Source of the DNA: Terriglobales bacterium
GTDB taxonomy: Bacteria > Acidobacteriota > Terriglobia > Terriglobales > Acidobacteriaceae
DNA length: 64,000 nt
Reading direction: 5' to 3'
Assembly: GCA_030038475.1 (NCBI GenBank)
Contig: JASHOU010000010.1
Span: forward strand, 62,001-126,000
The notes beneath the pieces are model-generated. The model did not search any database. It saw only the letters and a list, made by a program, of their open reading frames with translations, and was not told the origin of the DNA. Made by a program: the position numbers and the translations under genes. Each line of letters starts with the position of its first letter. The stretch's first letter is position 1. Shown piece by piece: positions 19,679 through 27,067 of this stretch.

Positions 19679-21016
19679 ATGACTATTGCTACTATGAATT
19701 CCGCTATGACCGGCCAGGAGATGGTTCAGCTCACCAAGAAACATACTTTGTTCGAGTGGTCGGCGCAGTCGAAGGTCGATCCTATCCCGGTGGCGCGTGC
19801 AAAAGGGATTTATTTTTGGACGCCGGAAGGGAAGCGCTTTATCGACTTCAACAGCCAGTTGATGTCGGTCAACATCGGACACGGCGATGAGCGCGTCATC
19901 CAGGCCATTGTCGAACAGGCATCGGTGCTGACGTATGCCAATCCGTTCATGGCGACCGAGCCGCGGGCGCGGCTGGGCGCGAAGCTGGCGGAGATTACTC
20001 CGGGCGATATCGATACTTTCTTTTTTACCAATGGCGGCGCCGACGCCAACGAGAATGCCATCAAGATTGCGCGCTTTTTCACCGGACGTCACAAGATCGT
20101 TGCGCGGTATCGTTCGTATCACGGCGCGACGGCCGGAGCCGTCAGCCTTACGGGTGATCCACGGCGATGGGCGGTTGAGCCGGGGATTCCGGGCGTGGTA
20201 CATGTACTTGATCCTTATCATGGAATCGAGCGTGGTTGGGAGTCGGCTGAGAGCTCGCTGGCTATGATCGAAGAGGTTATCCAACTGGAAGGACCACACA
20301 CGATTGCAGCTTTTATTCTGGAGCCGGTGACGGGAACCAATGGCGTTCTGGTGCCGCCGGATGGATATCTGGAGGGCGTGCGCAAGTTGTGCGACAGATA
20401 TGGCATTCTGATGATCGCGGACGAAGTAATGTCGGGCTTTGGCCGCACCGGTGAGTGGTTTGCGGTCAATCATTGGAAGGTTGTGCCAGACTTACTTTGC
20501 ATGGCCAAAGGACTTACATCGAGTTATCTGCCGCTGGGCGCAGTCGGTATGAGGCGGCATATCGCAAGACACTTTGACGACAAGGTGTTTTATGGAGGAC
20601 TGACTTACAACAGCCATCCTATGGGCTGCGCGACGGCGCTGGCGACGATTCACGTTTATGAAGAAGATCATCTTATTGAGAATGCGCGCAAGATGGGCGC
20701 AATCATGAAGACGCTGGGCGCGGAGTTACAGGCAAAGCATCCGTCGGTGGGCGCGGTACGTTCGATTGGGTTGTTCGGCATCGTCGAGTTGATCCGGGAC
20801 CGCAAGACGCGGCAACCGATGGCTCCATTTAACGGTACGTCCGAAGAGATGGTTGCGCTGGGGAAATTCTTCCGCGAAAACGGGCTGTACACGTTTGTGC
20901 GCTGGAATACGTTTTTCACGAATCCTCCGCTGTGCATCAACGAGCAGCAGCTGCGCGAGGCGTTTGCGATCATCGATAAAGGACTTGAGATTACGGATCG
21001 GGCGGTGAAGGATTGA
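19679..21016 (+). CDS. Class-III aminotransferase, putrescine/taurine-pyruvate type
   Basis: 445 residues from ATG at 19679. Shows FNSQLMSVNIGHGDERVIQAI, TNGGADANENAIKIARFFTG, RSYHGATAGAVSLTGDPRRW, LMIADEVMSGFGRTGEWFA and the Lys in MAKGLTSSYLPLGAVG. 'AKGLTSxYxPLG' is typical of pyruvate-dependent omega-amine transaminases (SpuC, taurine-pyruvate). It is the best candidate in the cluster for the first step, putrescine plus pyruvate to 4-aminobutyraldehyde plus alanine. It follows gabT by 50 bases in the same orientation. Substrate inferred from context. Confidence 0.85.
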   Translation: MTIATMNSAMTGQEMVQLTKKHTLFEWSAQSKVDPIPVARAKGIYFWTPEGKRFIDFNSQLMSVNIGHGDERVIQAIVEQASVLTYANPFMATEPRARLGAKLAEITPGDIDTFFFTNGGADANENAIKIARFFTGRHKIVARYRSYHGATAGAVSLTGDPRRWAVEPGIPGVVHVLDPYHGIERGWESAESSLAMIEEVIQLEGPHTIAAFILEPVTGTNGVLVPPDGYLEGVRKLCDRYGILMIADEVMSGFGRTGEWFAVNHWKVVPDLLCMAKGLTSSYLPLGAVGMRRHIARHFDDKVFYGGLTYNSHPMGCATALATIHVYEEDHLIENARKMGAIMKTLGAELQAKHPSVGAVRSIGLFGIVELIRDRKTRQPMAPFNGTSEEMVALGKFFRENGLYTFVRWNTFFTNPPLCINEQQLREAFAIIDKGLEITDRAVKD

Positions 21017-21043
21017 ATTTGTCGGCTTGGATTATAAGGACTT

Positions 21044-21439
21044 GTGACTCTTCCGGTTGAGATAAACGAAATTCCAGGTGCAGCGGAGCTTCATAATTGG
21101 TTTGGATATTGGCCTGGCTTTCACGATGCGGAAATTATCGGCTTGCACTTGAATCGCGAGGGAACCTCATCCCTACGTGTTCACACCTGGGAAACGACAA
21201 AGGAAATAGACGAGAAGAGTTACTACGTTCGGGCAAAGCATGTTGTCGTCGAGTTTGTCTTTGAGGGGTTATCGGGTCTCGAGCTGAGTGGCTTCAACCA
21301 TCAAAATGTGGTCTTTGGGCTTGCCATTGAGAAGGCAAATTCCGGCTTCAGGTTGACCCTTGAGAAGTGCTATGGCTTGGCCGGAAACATCGAGGCTGAA
21401 AAGTTGTCGATTCGGATCGTGCCGGGCACTCCTTCATAG
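21044..21439 (+). CDS. Immunity-protein-50-like small protein
   Basis: 131 residues with the N-terminal motif NWFGYWPGFHDAEIIGLHL, strongly like the W-x-FHDAEI opening of Imm50-type proteins, then alternating strands (VVVEFVFEGLSGLELSGF). The start is GTG at 21044 with AAGGA only three bases upstream, so the start is uncertain. No toxin gene, polymorphic-toxin repeat or secretion component lies beside it; it is an orphan between an aminotransferase and a peptidase. Cytoplasmic. Confidence 0.6.
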   Translation: MTLPVEINEIPGAAELHNWFGYWPGFHDAEIIGLHLNREGTSSLRVHTWETTKEIDEKSYYVRAKHVVVEFVFEGLSGLELSGFNHQNVVFGLAIEKANSGFRLTLEKCYGLAGNIEAEKLSIRIVPGTPS

Positions 21440-21490
21440 CTAACTCCAGCTATGTCGTCCGCAGCCGCGGGTCGCGAACGCCGTAAAGAC

Positions 21491-22657
21491 TCACTCGGTC
21501 AACCGGTTGTATTTCTTCAGCACTTCGCGCAGGCGGTCGTGGGGCATGGCGATGACGGTATGGCTGTCGATGCCGGTCATAGTTTCAGCCGCGACCATGG
21601 CGTTGACGACCGCCTCCTCGGTGGCTTGAACGGTCGCGAGGAACAGAGGATCGAGACTGTCGTTCGGGAGCATCTTCAGGTCGTGGATTCCCTTCGGAGA
21701 TGCCGCGCCAGCATTCGCGGTCGAGAAGGCGACGAAAATATCACCGGAGCCGTCGCCCGAGTAACTGCCATTGCGGCCCAAGCCGAGAGAGGCGCGGCGC
21801 GCGATTCGCTTGAGTTGCGTCGGAATGAGCGGCGCGTCGGTGGCGATGACGATAATGATCGAGCCCTCATCTTCTCCGTAGGCTGGGTGCTCGGGAATTT
21901 CTTTGCCGACGGGAACGCCGGCAATGCGCAACTGATCGCGGCGGCCGTAGTTGCATTGCACTAACACACCCACTGTGTATCCTCCGGCTTTTGCGTCGAG
22001 CACGCGCGAAGAGGTTCCAATGCCTCCTTTGAATTCGTTGCAAATCATGCCGGTGCCGCCGCCGACACTGCCTTCTTCCACCGGTCCGGCGTGGGCGGAA
22101 TCGAGCGCGTGGAAGGCGTCTTCGGGCTTCACGTGGAATCCGTTGATGTCGTTGAGCCACCCATCCCAGGTTTCGGCAACCACGGGAAGCGACCACCAGT
22201 AGCCTTCCATGTCAGGCTCGCCGCGCTTTACTTTCCAGGCGATGACGGCGTCGCGAACGACGCCGACGCTGTGCGTGTTGGTGATCATGACGGGGCCGTC
22301 GAGAAACCCGGAGTCTTCGAGCCAAGTGGTGCCGGTCATCTCGCCGTTGCCGTTAAGTGTGAACCATGCGCCGAAAACGGCGTCGGTGGAGGCTTTGCCG
22401 CGCGGAAGAATAGCGGTGACGCCAGTGCGGACGGGGCCTTCGCCGACTTTGAGCTTGCCGCTGCCGGAGATTAGGGTGGTGTGGCCGACTTCCACGCCGG
22501 CAACGTCCGTGATGGCGTTGTTCGTGCCAGGAGTGCCATCGAAGGGGACACCGAGATCGCGCGCTCGGGGCTTGGTTTGCGTGTACGCAGAAAGCGTGAC
22601 AAAAAGAAGAATGCAGCCGAGCGCGGCCGAAAACGCGAGGATTCGAAATCGCATCAT
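21491..22657 (-). CDS. P1-family peptidase (DmpA/L-aminopeptidase-D-esterase type)
   Basis: 388 residues. Signal peptide MMRFRILAFSAALGCILLFVTLSAYTQ, then the family core: ARDLGVPFDGTPGTNNAITDVAGVEVGHTT, GPVRTGVTAI, ITNTHSVGVVRDA, and the autoprocessing/nucleophile region VGGGTGMICNEFKGGIGTSSRV. DmpA-type enzymes cleave themselves ahead of a Ser or Thr that becomes the nucleophile; the GTSS segment is the likely site here. Exported, so it probably trims N-terminal residues (often D- or beta-amino acids) from peptides outside the cytoplasm. Monocistronic. Confidence 0.87.
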   Translation of the reverse strand: MMRFRILAFSAALGCILLFVTLSAYTQTKPRARDLGVPFDGTPGTNNAITDVAGVEVGHTTLISGSGKLKVGEGPVRTGVTAILPRGKASTDAVFGAWFTLNGNGEMTGTTWLEDSGFLDGPVMITNTHSVGVVRDAVIAWKVKRGEPDMEGYWWSLPVVAETWDGWLNDINGFHVKPEDAFHALDSAHAGPVEEGSVGGGTGMICNEFKGGIGTSSRVLDAKAGGYTVGVLVQCNYGRRDQLRIAGVPVGKEIPEHPAYGEDEGSIIIVIATDAPLIPTQLKRIARRASLGLGRNGSYSGDGSGDIFVAFSTANAGAASPKGIHDLKMLPNDSLDPLFLATVQATEEAVVNAMVAAETMTGIDSHTVIAMPHDRLREVLKKYNRLTE

Positions 22658-22691
22658 AGTTTGGTCCGATCAAAGGAAGTTTGGTCCGATC
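22658..22691. repeat. Two copies of AGTTTGGTCCGATC upstream of the P1 peptidase
   Basis: Direct repeats of 14 bp at 22658-22671 and 22678-22691, a 20-base period (about two helical turns), directly against the peptidase start codon. This spacing suits a regulator binding twice on one DNA face, but recent duplication is equally possible. Confidence 0.5.
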
Positions 22692-22827
22692 GCAAAACGT
22701 ACGCGGCAGTATAAAGGATGCGGCATTGGTTTAGAATTCGGCTAACTGAATTGGTTGGGCTCGAAGAATAATCCCGATCAGGAATTGCATCAGGAGATTG
22801 CGTCAGGAAGTTGCGTCAGGAGGTGAC

Positions 22828-23109
22828 ATGGAGAACTGGAAACGCGCGGTGATTGCGGGAGCGGCAGGTACGGCGGCAATTTTGATGTTGAAGGGAAGGC
22901 GTCCGGCGGCGGTGCTGGCGGGAAGCGTGGGGTTGGCGGTGCTGGCGTCGGAGTATCCGGAGCAGTTTACGCGGATTCGCGAAGAGCTGCCTTCGTACGT
23001 GCGGCAGGGAACGCGCTATCTCGATCTCGCGATGAAGCTGGGCCGCAAGATCGAGGAGTTCGCGGAGCAGCGCGTGGCACGGGCGTTTGAAGAGTTGGGC
23101 GAATATTGA
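22828..23109 (+). CDS. Small hypothetical protein with hydrophobic N-terminal half
   Basis: 93 residues from MENWKRAV at 22828, which has CAGGAGGT upstream; a start at 22798 is possible but less supported. The N-terminal half (AVIAGAAGTAAILMLKG, AAVLAGSVGLAVLASEYPEQ) could be one or two weak membrane helices. The C-terminal half is an amphipathic helix (LAMKLGRKIEEFAEQRVARAFEELGE). Three degenerate 13-base units (GCATCAGGAGATT-like) precede it at about 22788-22825. No family recognised. Confidence 0.6.
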   Translation: MENWKRAVIAGAAGTAAILMLKGRRPAAVLAGSVGLAVLASEYPEQFTRIREELPSYVRQGTRYLDLAMKLGRKIEEFAEQRVARAFEELGEY

Positions 23110-23150
23110 GGCAAATGGTTGACGGGGCAGAGCCCCTTCGTCACACAGGC

Positions 23151-23468
23151 TTATTCGATCCCCAGTTGTTTGCGGGCTTCGGGGCTGAGGCGTTCGGGTG
23201 TCCAAGGCGGATTCCAGACCACGTTGACGTTGGCGTTGCGGACGCCGGGGAGTTGCTCGACGCGCGATTTTACCTGCGCACTGATGTTGACATGCTCGGG
23301 ACAGCCTTGCGCGGTGAGCGTCATATCGATGGTGATGTCCTGCTGGCCTTCGGGCACCGGGTCGAAGCGGACGTCATAAATCAGTCCGAGATCGACGATG
23401 TTGACGGGAATCTCGGGATCGTAGCACTGCCTGAGTGCGTTCAAAACGTCGTCCTGGGCGATGGGCAT
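23151..23468 (-). CDS. MIP18/DUF59 family protein, SufT/PaaD-like
   Basis: 105 residues beginning MPIAQDDVLNALRQCYDPEIPVNIVDLGLIYDV, the DPEIPVNIVDLGLIYD motif of the MIP18 (DUF59) family. This is followed by TLTAQGCPEHVNI, with the conserved Cys used in iron-sulfur maturation, and an NVVWNPPWTPERLSPEARKQLG tail. Start chosen at 23468 because AAAGGA precedes it; a longer frame upstream is antisense to the next gene. Stand-alone SufT-like proteins help mature Fe-S enzymes when demand is high. No suf or paa genes adjoin it. Confidence 0.87.
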   Translation of the reverse strand: MPIAQDDVLNALRQCYDPEIPVNIVDLGLIYDVRFDPVPEGQQDITIDMTLTAQGCPEHVNISAQVKSRVEQLPGVRNANVNVVWNPPWTPERLSPEARKQLGIE

Positions 23469-23595
23469 GGGTTTCCTTTGCGGCTCCCGATGACGGAGCC
23501 TCGATATCGATAGCGCTGTGCATATTCTATAGCGAGGGTCTTCTATAGCGAAGGGCATCGATACGAAGGTCTTCTTAGCGAAGGTCAGGCAGAGC

Positions 23596-24315
23596 ATGGC
23601 ATTCGATCGGGAGTTCCAGAAAAAACTGCAGATTTTTCTCGCGATCGCCATTGTGATCGCGGGCGCGCGCGCTGCGTACATCGTTTACGAACGGCATGAC
23701 GCGATGAAGGAGGCCGAGCCCAAGCCGCAAACCGCGCTCAACGCGGATTACTACGTTACTCCGAAAAAACTCCACGCTTACGACCTGAAATCGGCGCACG
23801 AATTGACCGAACAGCCGGTGTGGGTGAAATATGGCTATCAACTTACTTATTACCCGTATGATCGCGAGCGGCGCAAAACCGATTTTGCGAGCGAGACGGG
23901 AACGCTCGCGCCTTTGCAGAAGCTGGCGATTCAGGATGTGGTCGAAGAAGCGGTTCCACACGCAGTGGATACCAAGCAGGTGTTGGCGGTTTTCTCGCTC
24001 GCAGGCAAAGGATATGCGGTTCCGATTGGAGGCGTGATGGGCGAGGATTTCAAGCTGCGCGCCGACGACATATTTTTTCTCGAAGATCCACATGAGCTTT
24101 ACAAGCACTGGCCGGCGGAGATGTGGAAGAAGATCGACGCGCACGAGGTTCAGCCGGGAATGAGCGAACTGCAGGTGAGTTTCGCGATTGGAGTGGGAAG
24201 TTCGGAGGGCGGCGGCGATTATGGTTCTCGAACCCTGCATTATGCGAATGGAGGAAAGCCGTTGGTGGTGACGTTCGAGAATGACAAGGCGGTGGAGATT
24301 AAGGCGGGGACTTAG
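23596..24315 (+). CDS. Membrane-anchored hypothetical protein
   Basis: 239 residues. An N-terminal anchor (LQIFLAIAIVIAGARAAYIVY, about residues 11-31) is followed by a soluble domain with no family I can name: YYVTPKKLHAYDLKSAHELTEQPVWVKYGY, and a C-terminal segment (EVQPGMSELQVSFAIGVGSS, LHYANGGKPLVVTFENDKAVEI) that looks like a SmpA/OmlA-type beta fold with 'GMSEXQV' wording. Upstream lie repeated TCTATAGCGAAGG-like words. Function unknown; an envelope role is likely from the anchor. Confidence 0.6.
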   Translation: MAFDREFQKKLQIFLAIAIVIAGARAAYIVYERHDAMKEAEPKPQTALNADYYVTPKKLHAYDLKSAHELTEQPVWVKYGYQLTYYPYDRERRKTDFASETGTLAPLQKLAIQDVVEEAVPHAVDTKQVLAVFSLAGKGYAVPIGGVMGEDFKLRADDIFFLEDPHELYKHWPAEMWKKIDAHEVQPGMSELQVSFAIGVGSSEGGGDYGSRTLHYANGGKPLVVTFENDKAVEIKAGT

Positions 24316-24414
24316 AGGCGCGGCGTGGACCAGGCGATCAGTGTAACCGCCATGTTACGCAATTGAGGCAACCGCTCGCATGGAGCTAGACCCTCTATTC
24401 CTTCGTTCTGGCTA

Positions 24415-24795
24415 TCAACATTTGCGGTTGCCAAACAACAGATACAAAATCGCCCCGAACAGACCACCCTCGATTATTACGACAGGCATGAACCAAATCC
24501 CGCGCCACTGCGGATAGGCGCGGAGGGCCGCGACGAATACCAGCAAGTGAACGACGAACAGACCTGTGATCGCGAACCAAAAACCCAGCCTATTCCAATA
24601 TATTCTGGATCTCCTAATAGTCACCCAGAAGAGGCCAGTTGTGAACACCGCTAGAGCTAGCCACGCCGATGGAACCTTCGCGCCGTGGCTAAGGACAATA
24701 CAAACAGCGATGACCGCTAGAGCCGCCAGCGCGATTCCGACATACAGAAGAAAACGCTGAACGATCTTCCCCAAGGTCAATTCGTTAGATTGCAT
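24415..24795 (-). CDS. Small multi-pass membrane protein
   Basis: 126 residues with four predicted membrane helices (FLLYVGIALAALAVIAVCIVL; AWLALAVFTTGLFWVTI; FWFAITGLFVVHLLVFVAAL; VVIIEGGLFGAILYLLF), short loops and a cytoplasmic RRSR stretch. No recognised family or motif. It lies beside the left end of the IS1595 element but is not interrupted by it. Confidence 0.6.
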   Translation of the reverse strand: MQSNELTLGKIVQRFLLYVGIALAALAVIAVCIVLSHGAKVPSAWLALAVFTTGLFWVTIRRSRIYWNRLGFWFAITGLFVVHLLVFVAALRAYPQWRGIWFMPVVIIEGGLFGAILYLLFGNRKC

Positions 24796-24850
24796 TTTTT
24801 ACGTTATACGCGAATCGGGTCTCTCCGGTCGAATTCCTCGACTGCTGTTA

Positions 24851-24858
24851 ATAGGCGA
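24851..24858. repeat. Left target-site duplication ATAGGCGA
   Basis: Matches 26782-26789 exactly, directly outside both terminal repeats. Confidence 0.92.
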
Positions 24859-24870
24859 GGTAATTATCCC

Positions 24871-24899
24871 TTGACATCACGTAGTAACGGCGCTACCCT
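24871..24899 (+). promoter_or_regulatory. Promoter built from the left terminal repeat
   Basis: TTGACA (24871-24876, inside the inverted repeat), 17 bases, then TACCCT (24894-24899). The passenger ATG starts eight bases after the -10 box, so transcription would begin at or next to the start codon. No Shine-Dalgarno sequence fits in the gap. Confidence 0.55.
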
Positions 24900-24907
24900 T
24901 CGGCGTT

Positions 24908-25636
24908 ATGAAAGACATGACGCCGGACGGCAGACTCATTCTCATCCGCGTAAAAATTGAGCGGGCCAAGAAGAACCTCACTAATTTGGAGCGGGAACTT
25001 ATTGGATTCGGGCATAAAGAGTTCCACGCGATCACTACCGATCCTGATACGCAGTTTCAACAGTTCGGCAAACATCGCATTCTGCCCTTTGATGCCCTCT
25101 CCGCAGCCGGCGATATCGTCCACAACCTCAGAAGCGCCCTCGACTACCTTGCAAACCAGCTGGTTTGGGTCGGTTCCGGCGAAGAACCCAGTCGGCAAGT
25201 TGAATTTCCTATTGCTAAGGATGCCGCTACTTACGAAAGGGACAAGGCTCGAAAAGTAGAGGGTATGTGCCCCAAAACTGTAAAAGCGATTGATGCTCTC
25301 CACCCTTACAAGGGTGGGAATGACGCGCTTTGGAAAATCCATGCACTCGACAACATCGACAAACACCGTACTCTGTTCACATACGCTCGTGATTGCATGT
25401 TGGTCGCAGACTGGCTCATGGAATATACCGCCGACCCGTTCAACCTCAAAGGAAGCGACCCAGAATTCTCTGGAATCGGCGTCTTTGATGGTGAAGTGGA
25501 GAAGGATATGGAGTTCGAAATTGATGAAGCGGTCAGCAAGGCGCAGATTTCTACGAGTAATGCGGTTCTCCCAACGCTCCATCAGTTGACGGACTTTACC
25601 TGGAAACTCGTCTTGAGTTTTAAGCCGTTCCTCTAG
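24908..25636 (+). CDS. Passenger gene of the IS1595 element, unknown helical protein
   Basis: 242 residues, soluble. Core features are ALSAAGDIVHNLRSALDYLANQLVW (a helix with an R-x-A-L-D-x-L-A pattern), FPI, GMCPKTVKAIDALHPYKGGNDALWKIHALDNIDKHR, and a hydrophobic C-terminus. Proteins with 'HNLRSALDxLA...HPYKGG...LHxLDNxDKHR' recur as unannotated genes in many bacteria. The helical pattern and conserved R/H residues are loosely HEPN-like, but I cannot confirm that. It is carried between the terminal repeats together with the transposase and points toward it. Cargo, accessory transposition factor or toxin are all open. Confidence 0.7.
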   Translation: MKDMTPDGRLILIRVKIERAKKNLTNLERELIGFGHKEFHAITTDPDTQFQQFGKHRILPFDALSAAGDIVHNLRSALDYLANQLVWVGSGEEPSRQVEFPIAKDAATYERDKARKVEGMCPKTVKAIDALHPYKGGNDALWKIHALDNIDKHRTLFTYARDCMLVADWLMEYTADPFNLKGSDPEFSGIGVFDGEVEKDMEFEIDEAVSKAQISTSNAVLPTLHQLTDFTWKLVLSFKPFL

Positions 25637-25753
25637 AGATGACACACCTCCGCCAGTCCGCCGTGTTAGAATTACGGCAGCATGGCGGGCATACGCTCAT
25701 CCCGGCAAGGTAGCAGCGAACGACCCGTTGCGAATCAGGATTTAAAACCGTCC

Positions 25754-25784
25754 CCAGAGGTAGCGGCTAAAATGGCACCTCTGG
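25754..25784. terminator. Hairpin at the convergent ends of passenger and transposase
   Basis: CCAGAGGT (25754-25761) pairs with ACCTCTGG (25777-25784), loop 15 bases. The transposase stop lies in the loop. It could stop transcription from either side; no long T run follows, so confidence is modest. Confidence 0.4.
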
Positions 25785-26732
25785 CGCGGGCGTCATTTGA
25801 GAAGCTTTTGGAACGCGCTGCGAAGCCAATTCAGCAACGCGCTTCAAAAGCGAAGTAAAAATCAAGTTGCCTTGATCCCGCCGGTTGTAGCGATACGAAT
25901 ATTCATCCAAGTAACTCTGCAAATACTTCTTACTCACCTGATGATACACCCCACCAATTCCGCGCTTCACGAGTGACCAGAATCCCTCAATCGTGTTCGT
26001 GTGCACATTGCCCATGACATAGACCTTCTGGGCATGGTTGATGCGCTGATGCACGTAGCCGTGCTCCATGCGATCTATTCCTTCATAAGCCGGGTACTCA
26101 TCTGTGAAAACTGTGCTCTCTGGCAGTATCTTTTCTTCGACAATATTGAGTAAGGTCTGCTTTGTCACATCTAGCGTGGCGCGGGCGAACACTCGACCAC
26201 GGCCTTTACGCTCTGCAATTCCGACCACGGCCGTCTTCACTTTGTCACCGCGCATCGGGCGTCCCTTACCGCCTTTGCGCTTGCCGCCCATGTATGTTTC
26301 GTCCATCTCCACCGCTTCTCCCTCCAGTTGCACATCTTCCGAAAGCAAGGTGCGAATCTGACGGAACATGCGCCAAGCGGTTTTGTAGGTCACTCCGGTT
26401 TCACGCTGAATCTGTTTTGCCGAGATGCCGCAGCGTGTCGAAGCCATCAGGTACATGGCGTAGTACCAGAGCCGCAGCGAAGTGCTGGAATGCTCAAAGA
26501 TCGTTCCAGCCATCGGAGAAATCTGAGTTCCGCAGTGATCGCACGAATACACCGGACGCCCATTGAGACGGTAGTGCTTGCGCTCTTGCTGGCACTTGTC
26601 GCAGTACGTGACGTTGCCGGGGAAGCGTTGCTGCATCAGGTGCGCAAGACAGGCGGCATCGTCTGGAAATTGGCTGTTAAAATCCATGATGGTGTAGCGC
26701 AAGTGCTTTGGAATTGTCTGTCTGCGGTTCAT
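25767..26732 (-). CDS. IS1595-family transposase
   Basis: 321 residues from ATG at 26732. The N-terminal zinc-ribbon pairs Cys in VTYCDKCQQERKHY with SCDHCGTQISPMAGT. A helix-turn-helix follows (SAKQIQRETGVTYKTAWRMFRQI). The catalytic core shows the first Asp in MDETYMGGKRKGG, the second in VFTDEYPAYEG, and HTNTIEGFWSLVKRGI, the Asn/Glu-Lys region of the DDxK/N ISXO2-like domain. No frameshift or stop is seen. The ATG at 26732 is chosen because it lies eight bases after TAAAGT of a strong promoter; an upstream start at 26750 would overlap that promoter. Confidence 0.93.
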   Translation of the reverse strand: MNRRQTIPKHLRYTIMDFNSQFPDDAACLAHLMQQRFPGNVTYCDKCQQERKHYRLNGRPVYSCDHCGTQISPMAGTIFEHSSTSLRLWYYAMYLMASTRCGISAKQIQRETGVTYKTAWRMFRQIRTLLSEDVQLEGEAVEMDETYMGGKRKGGKGRPMRGDKVKTAVVGIAERKGRGRVFARATLDVTKQTLLNIVEEKILPESTVFTDEYPAYEGIDRMEHGYVHQRINHAQKVYVMGNVHTNTIEGFWSLVKRGIGGVYHQVSKKYLQSYLDEYSYRYNRRDQGNLIFTSLLKRVAELASQRVPKASQMTPAPEVPF

Positions 26733-26740
26733 GACTACAG

Positions 26741-26769
26741 ACTTTACCAAATATTCTACGTGATGTCAA
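26741..26769 (-). promoter_or_regulatory. Transposase promoter built from the right terminal repeat
   Basis: On the minus strand TTGACA (26769-26764, inside the inverted repeat), 17 bases, TAAAGT (26746-26741), eight bases, ATG. The geometry is identical to the left end, and it predicts a leaderless or near-leaderless transposase mRNA. Confidence 0.65.
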
Positions 26770-26781
26770 GGGATAATTACC

Positions 26782-26789
26782 ATAGGCGA
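26782..26789. repeat. Right target-site duplication ATAGGCGA
   Basis: Matches 24851-24858 exactly. The 270-odd bases from here to the transketolase stop hold no convincing gene. A short frame reading LRAAVIPTFRKLRVKMGKRG may be a decayed tail of something unrecognised. Confidence 0.9.
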
Positions 26790-27067
26790 TTACACTCACT
26801 GAGAGTTGGCCGCGGCTGGTGGACGCGCTGCGGGCGGCAGTGATTCCCACCTTCCGCAAATTGCGCGTAAAGATGGGGAAACGCGGTCTAAGTGCTGCTC
26901 AGGCGATTGCGGACGAACTCTACTACTTGCGGCGTCACGTAGTTTGGGGGATGGATCGGGAACATGGGGCGATCGATTCCTTCATCCCGACCTCGGTGTA
27001 CTCGTCACCCACGTCGAGCTGCACTGTGCCCGAGAACGCCACCAGCATCTTGATGTCGCTGGAGCCT

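Larger units (their letters stand above)
24859..26781. mobile_element. Complete IS1595-family element with passenger gene
   Basis: 1,923 bp. The two ends are perfect 26-bp inverted repeats (24859-24884 and 26756-26781) that begin GGTAATTATCCCTTGACATC when read inward. An 8-bp direct repeat ATAGGCGA flanks them (24851-24858 and 26782-26789). Terminal GG and 8-bp target duplications are as expected for IS1595. Inside are an intact transposase (minus strand) and a convergent passenger gene (plus strand). Identical ends, intact duplication and an open transposase suggest recent arrival. The duplication site lies between genes, so no gene is visibly broken. Confidence 0.93.
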
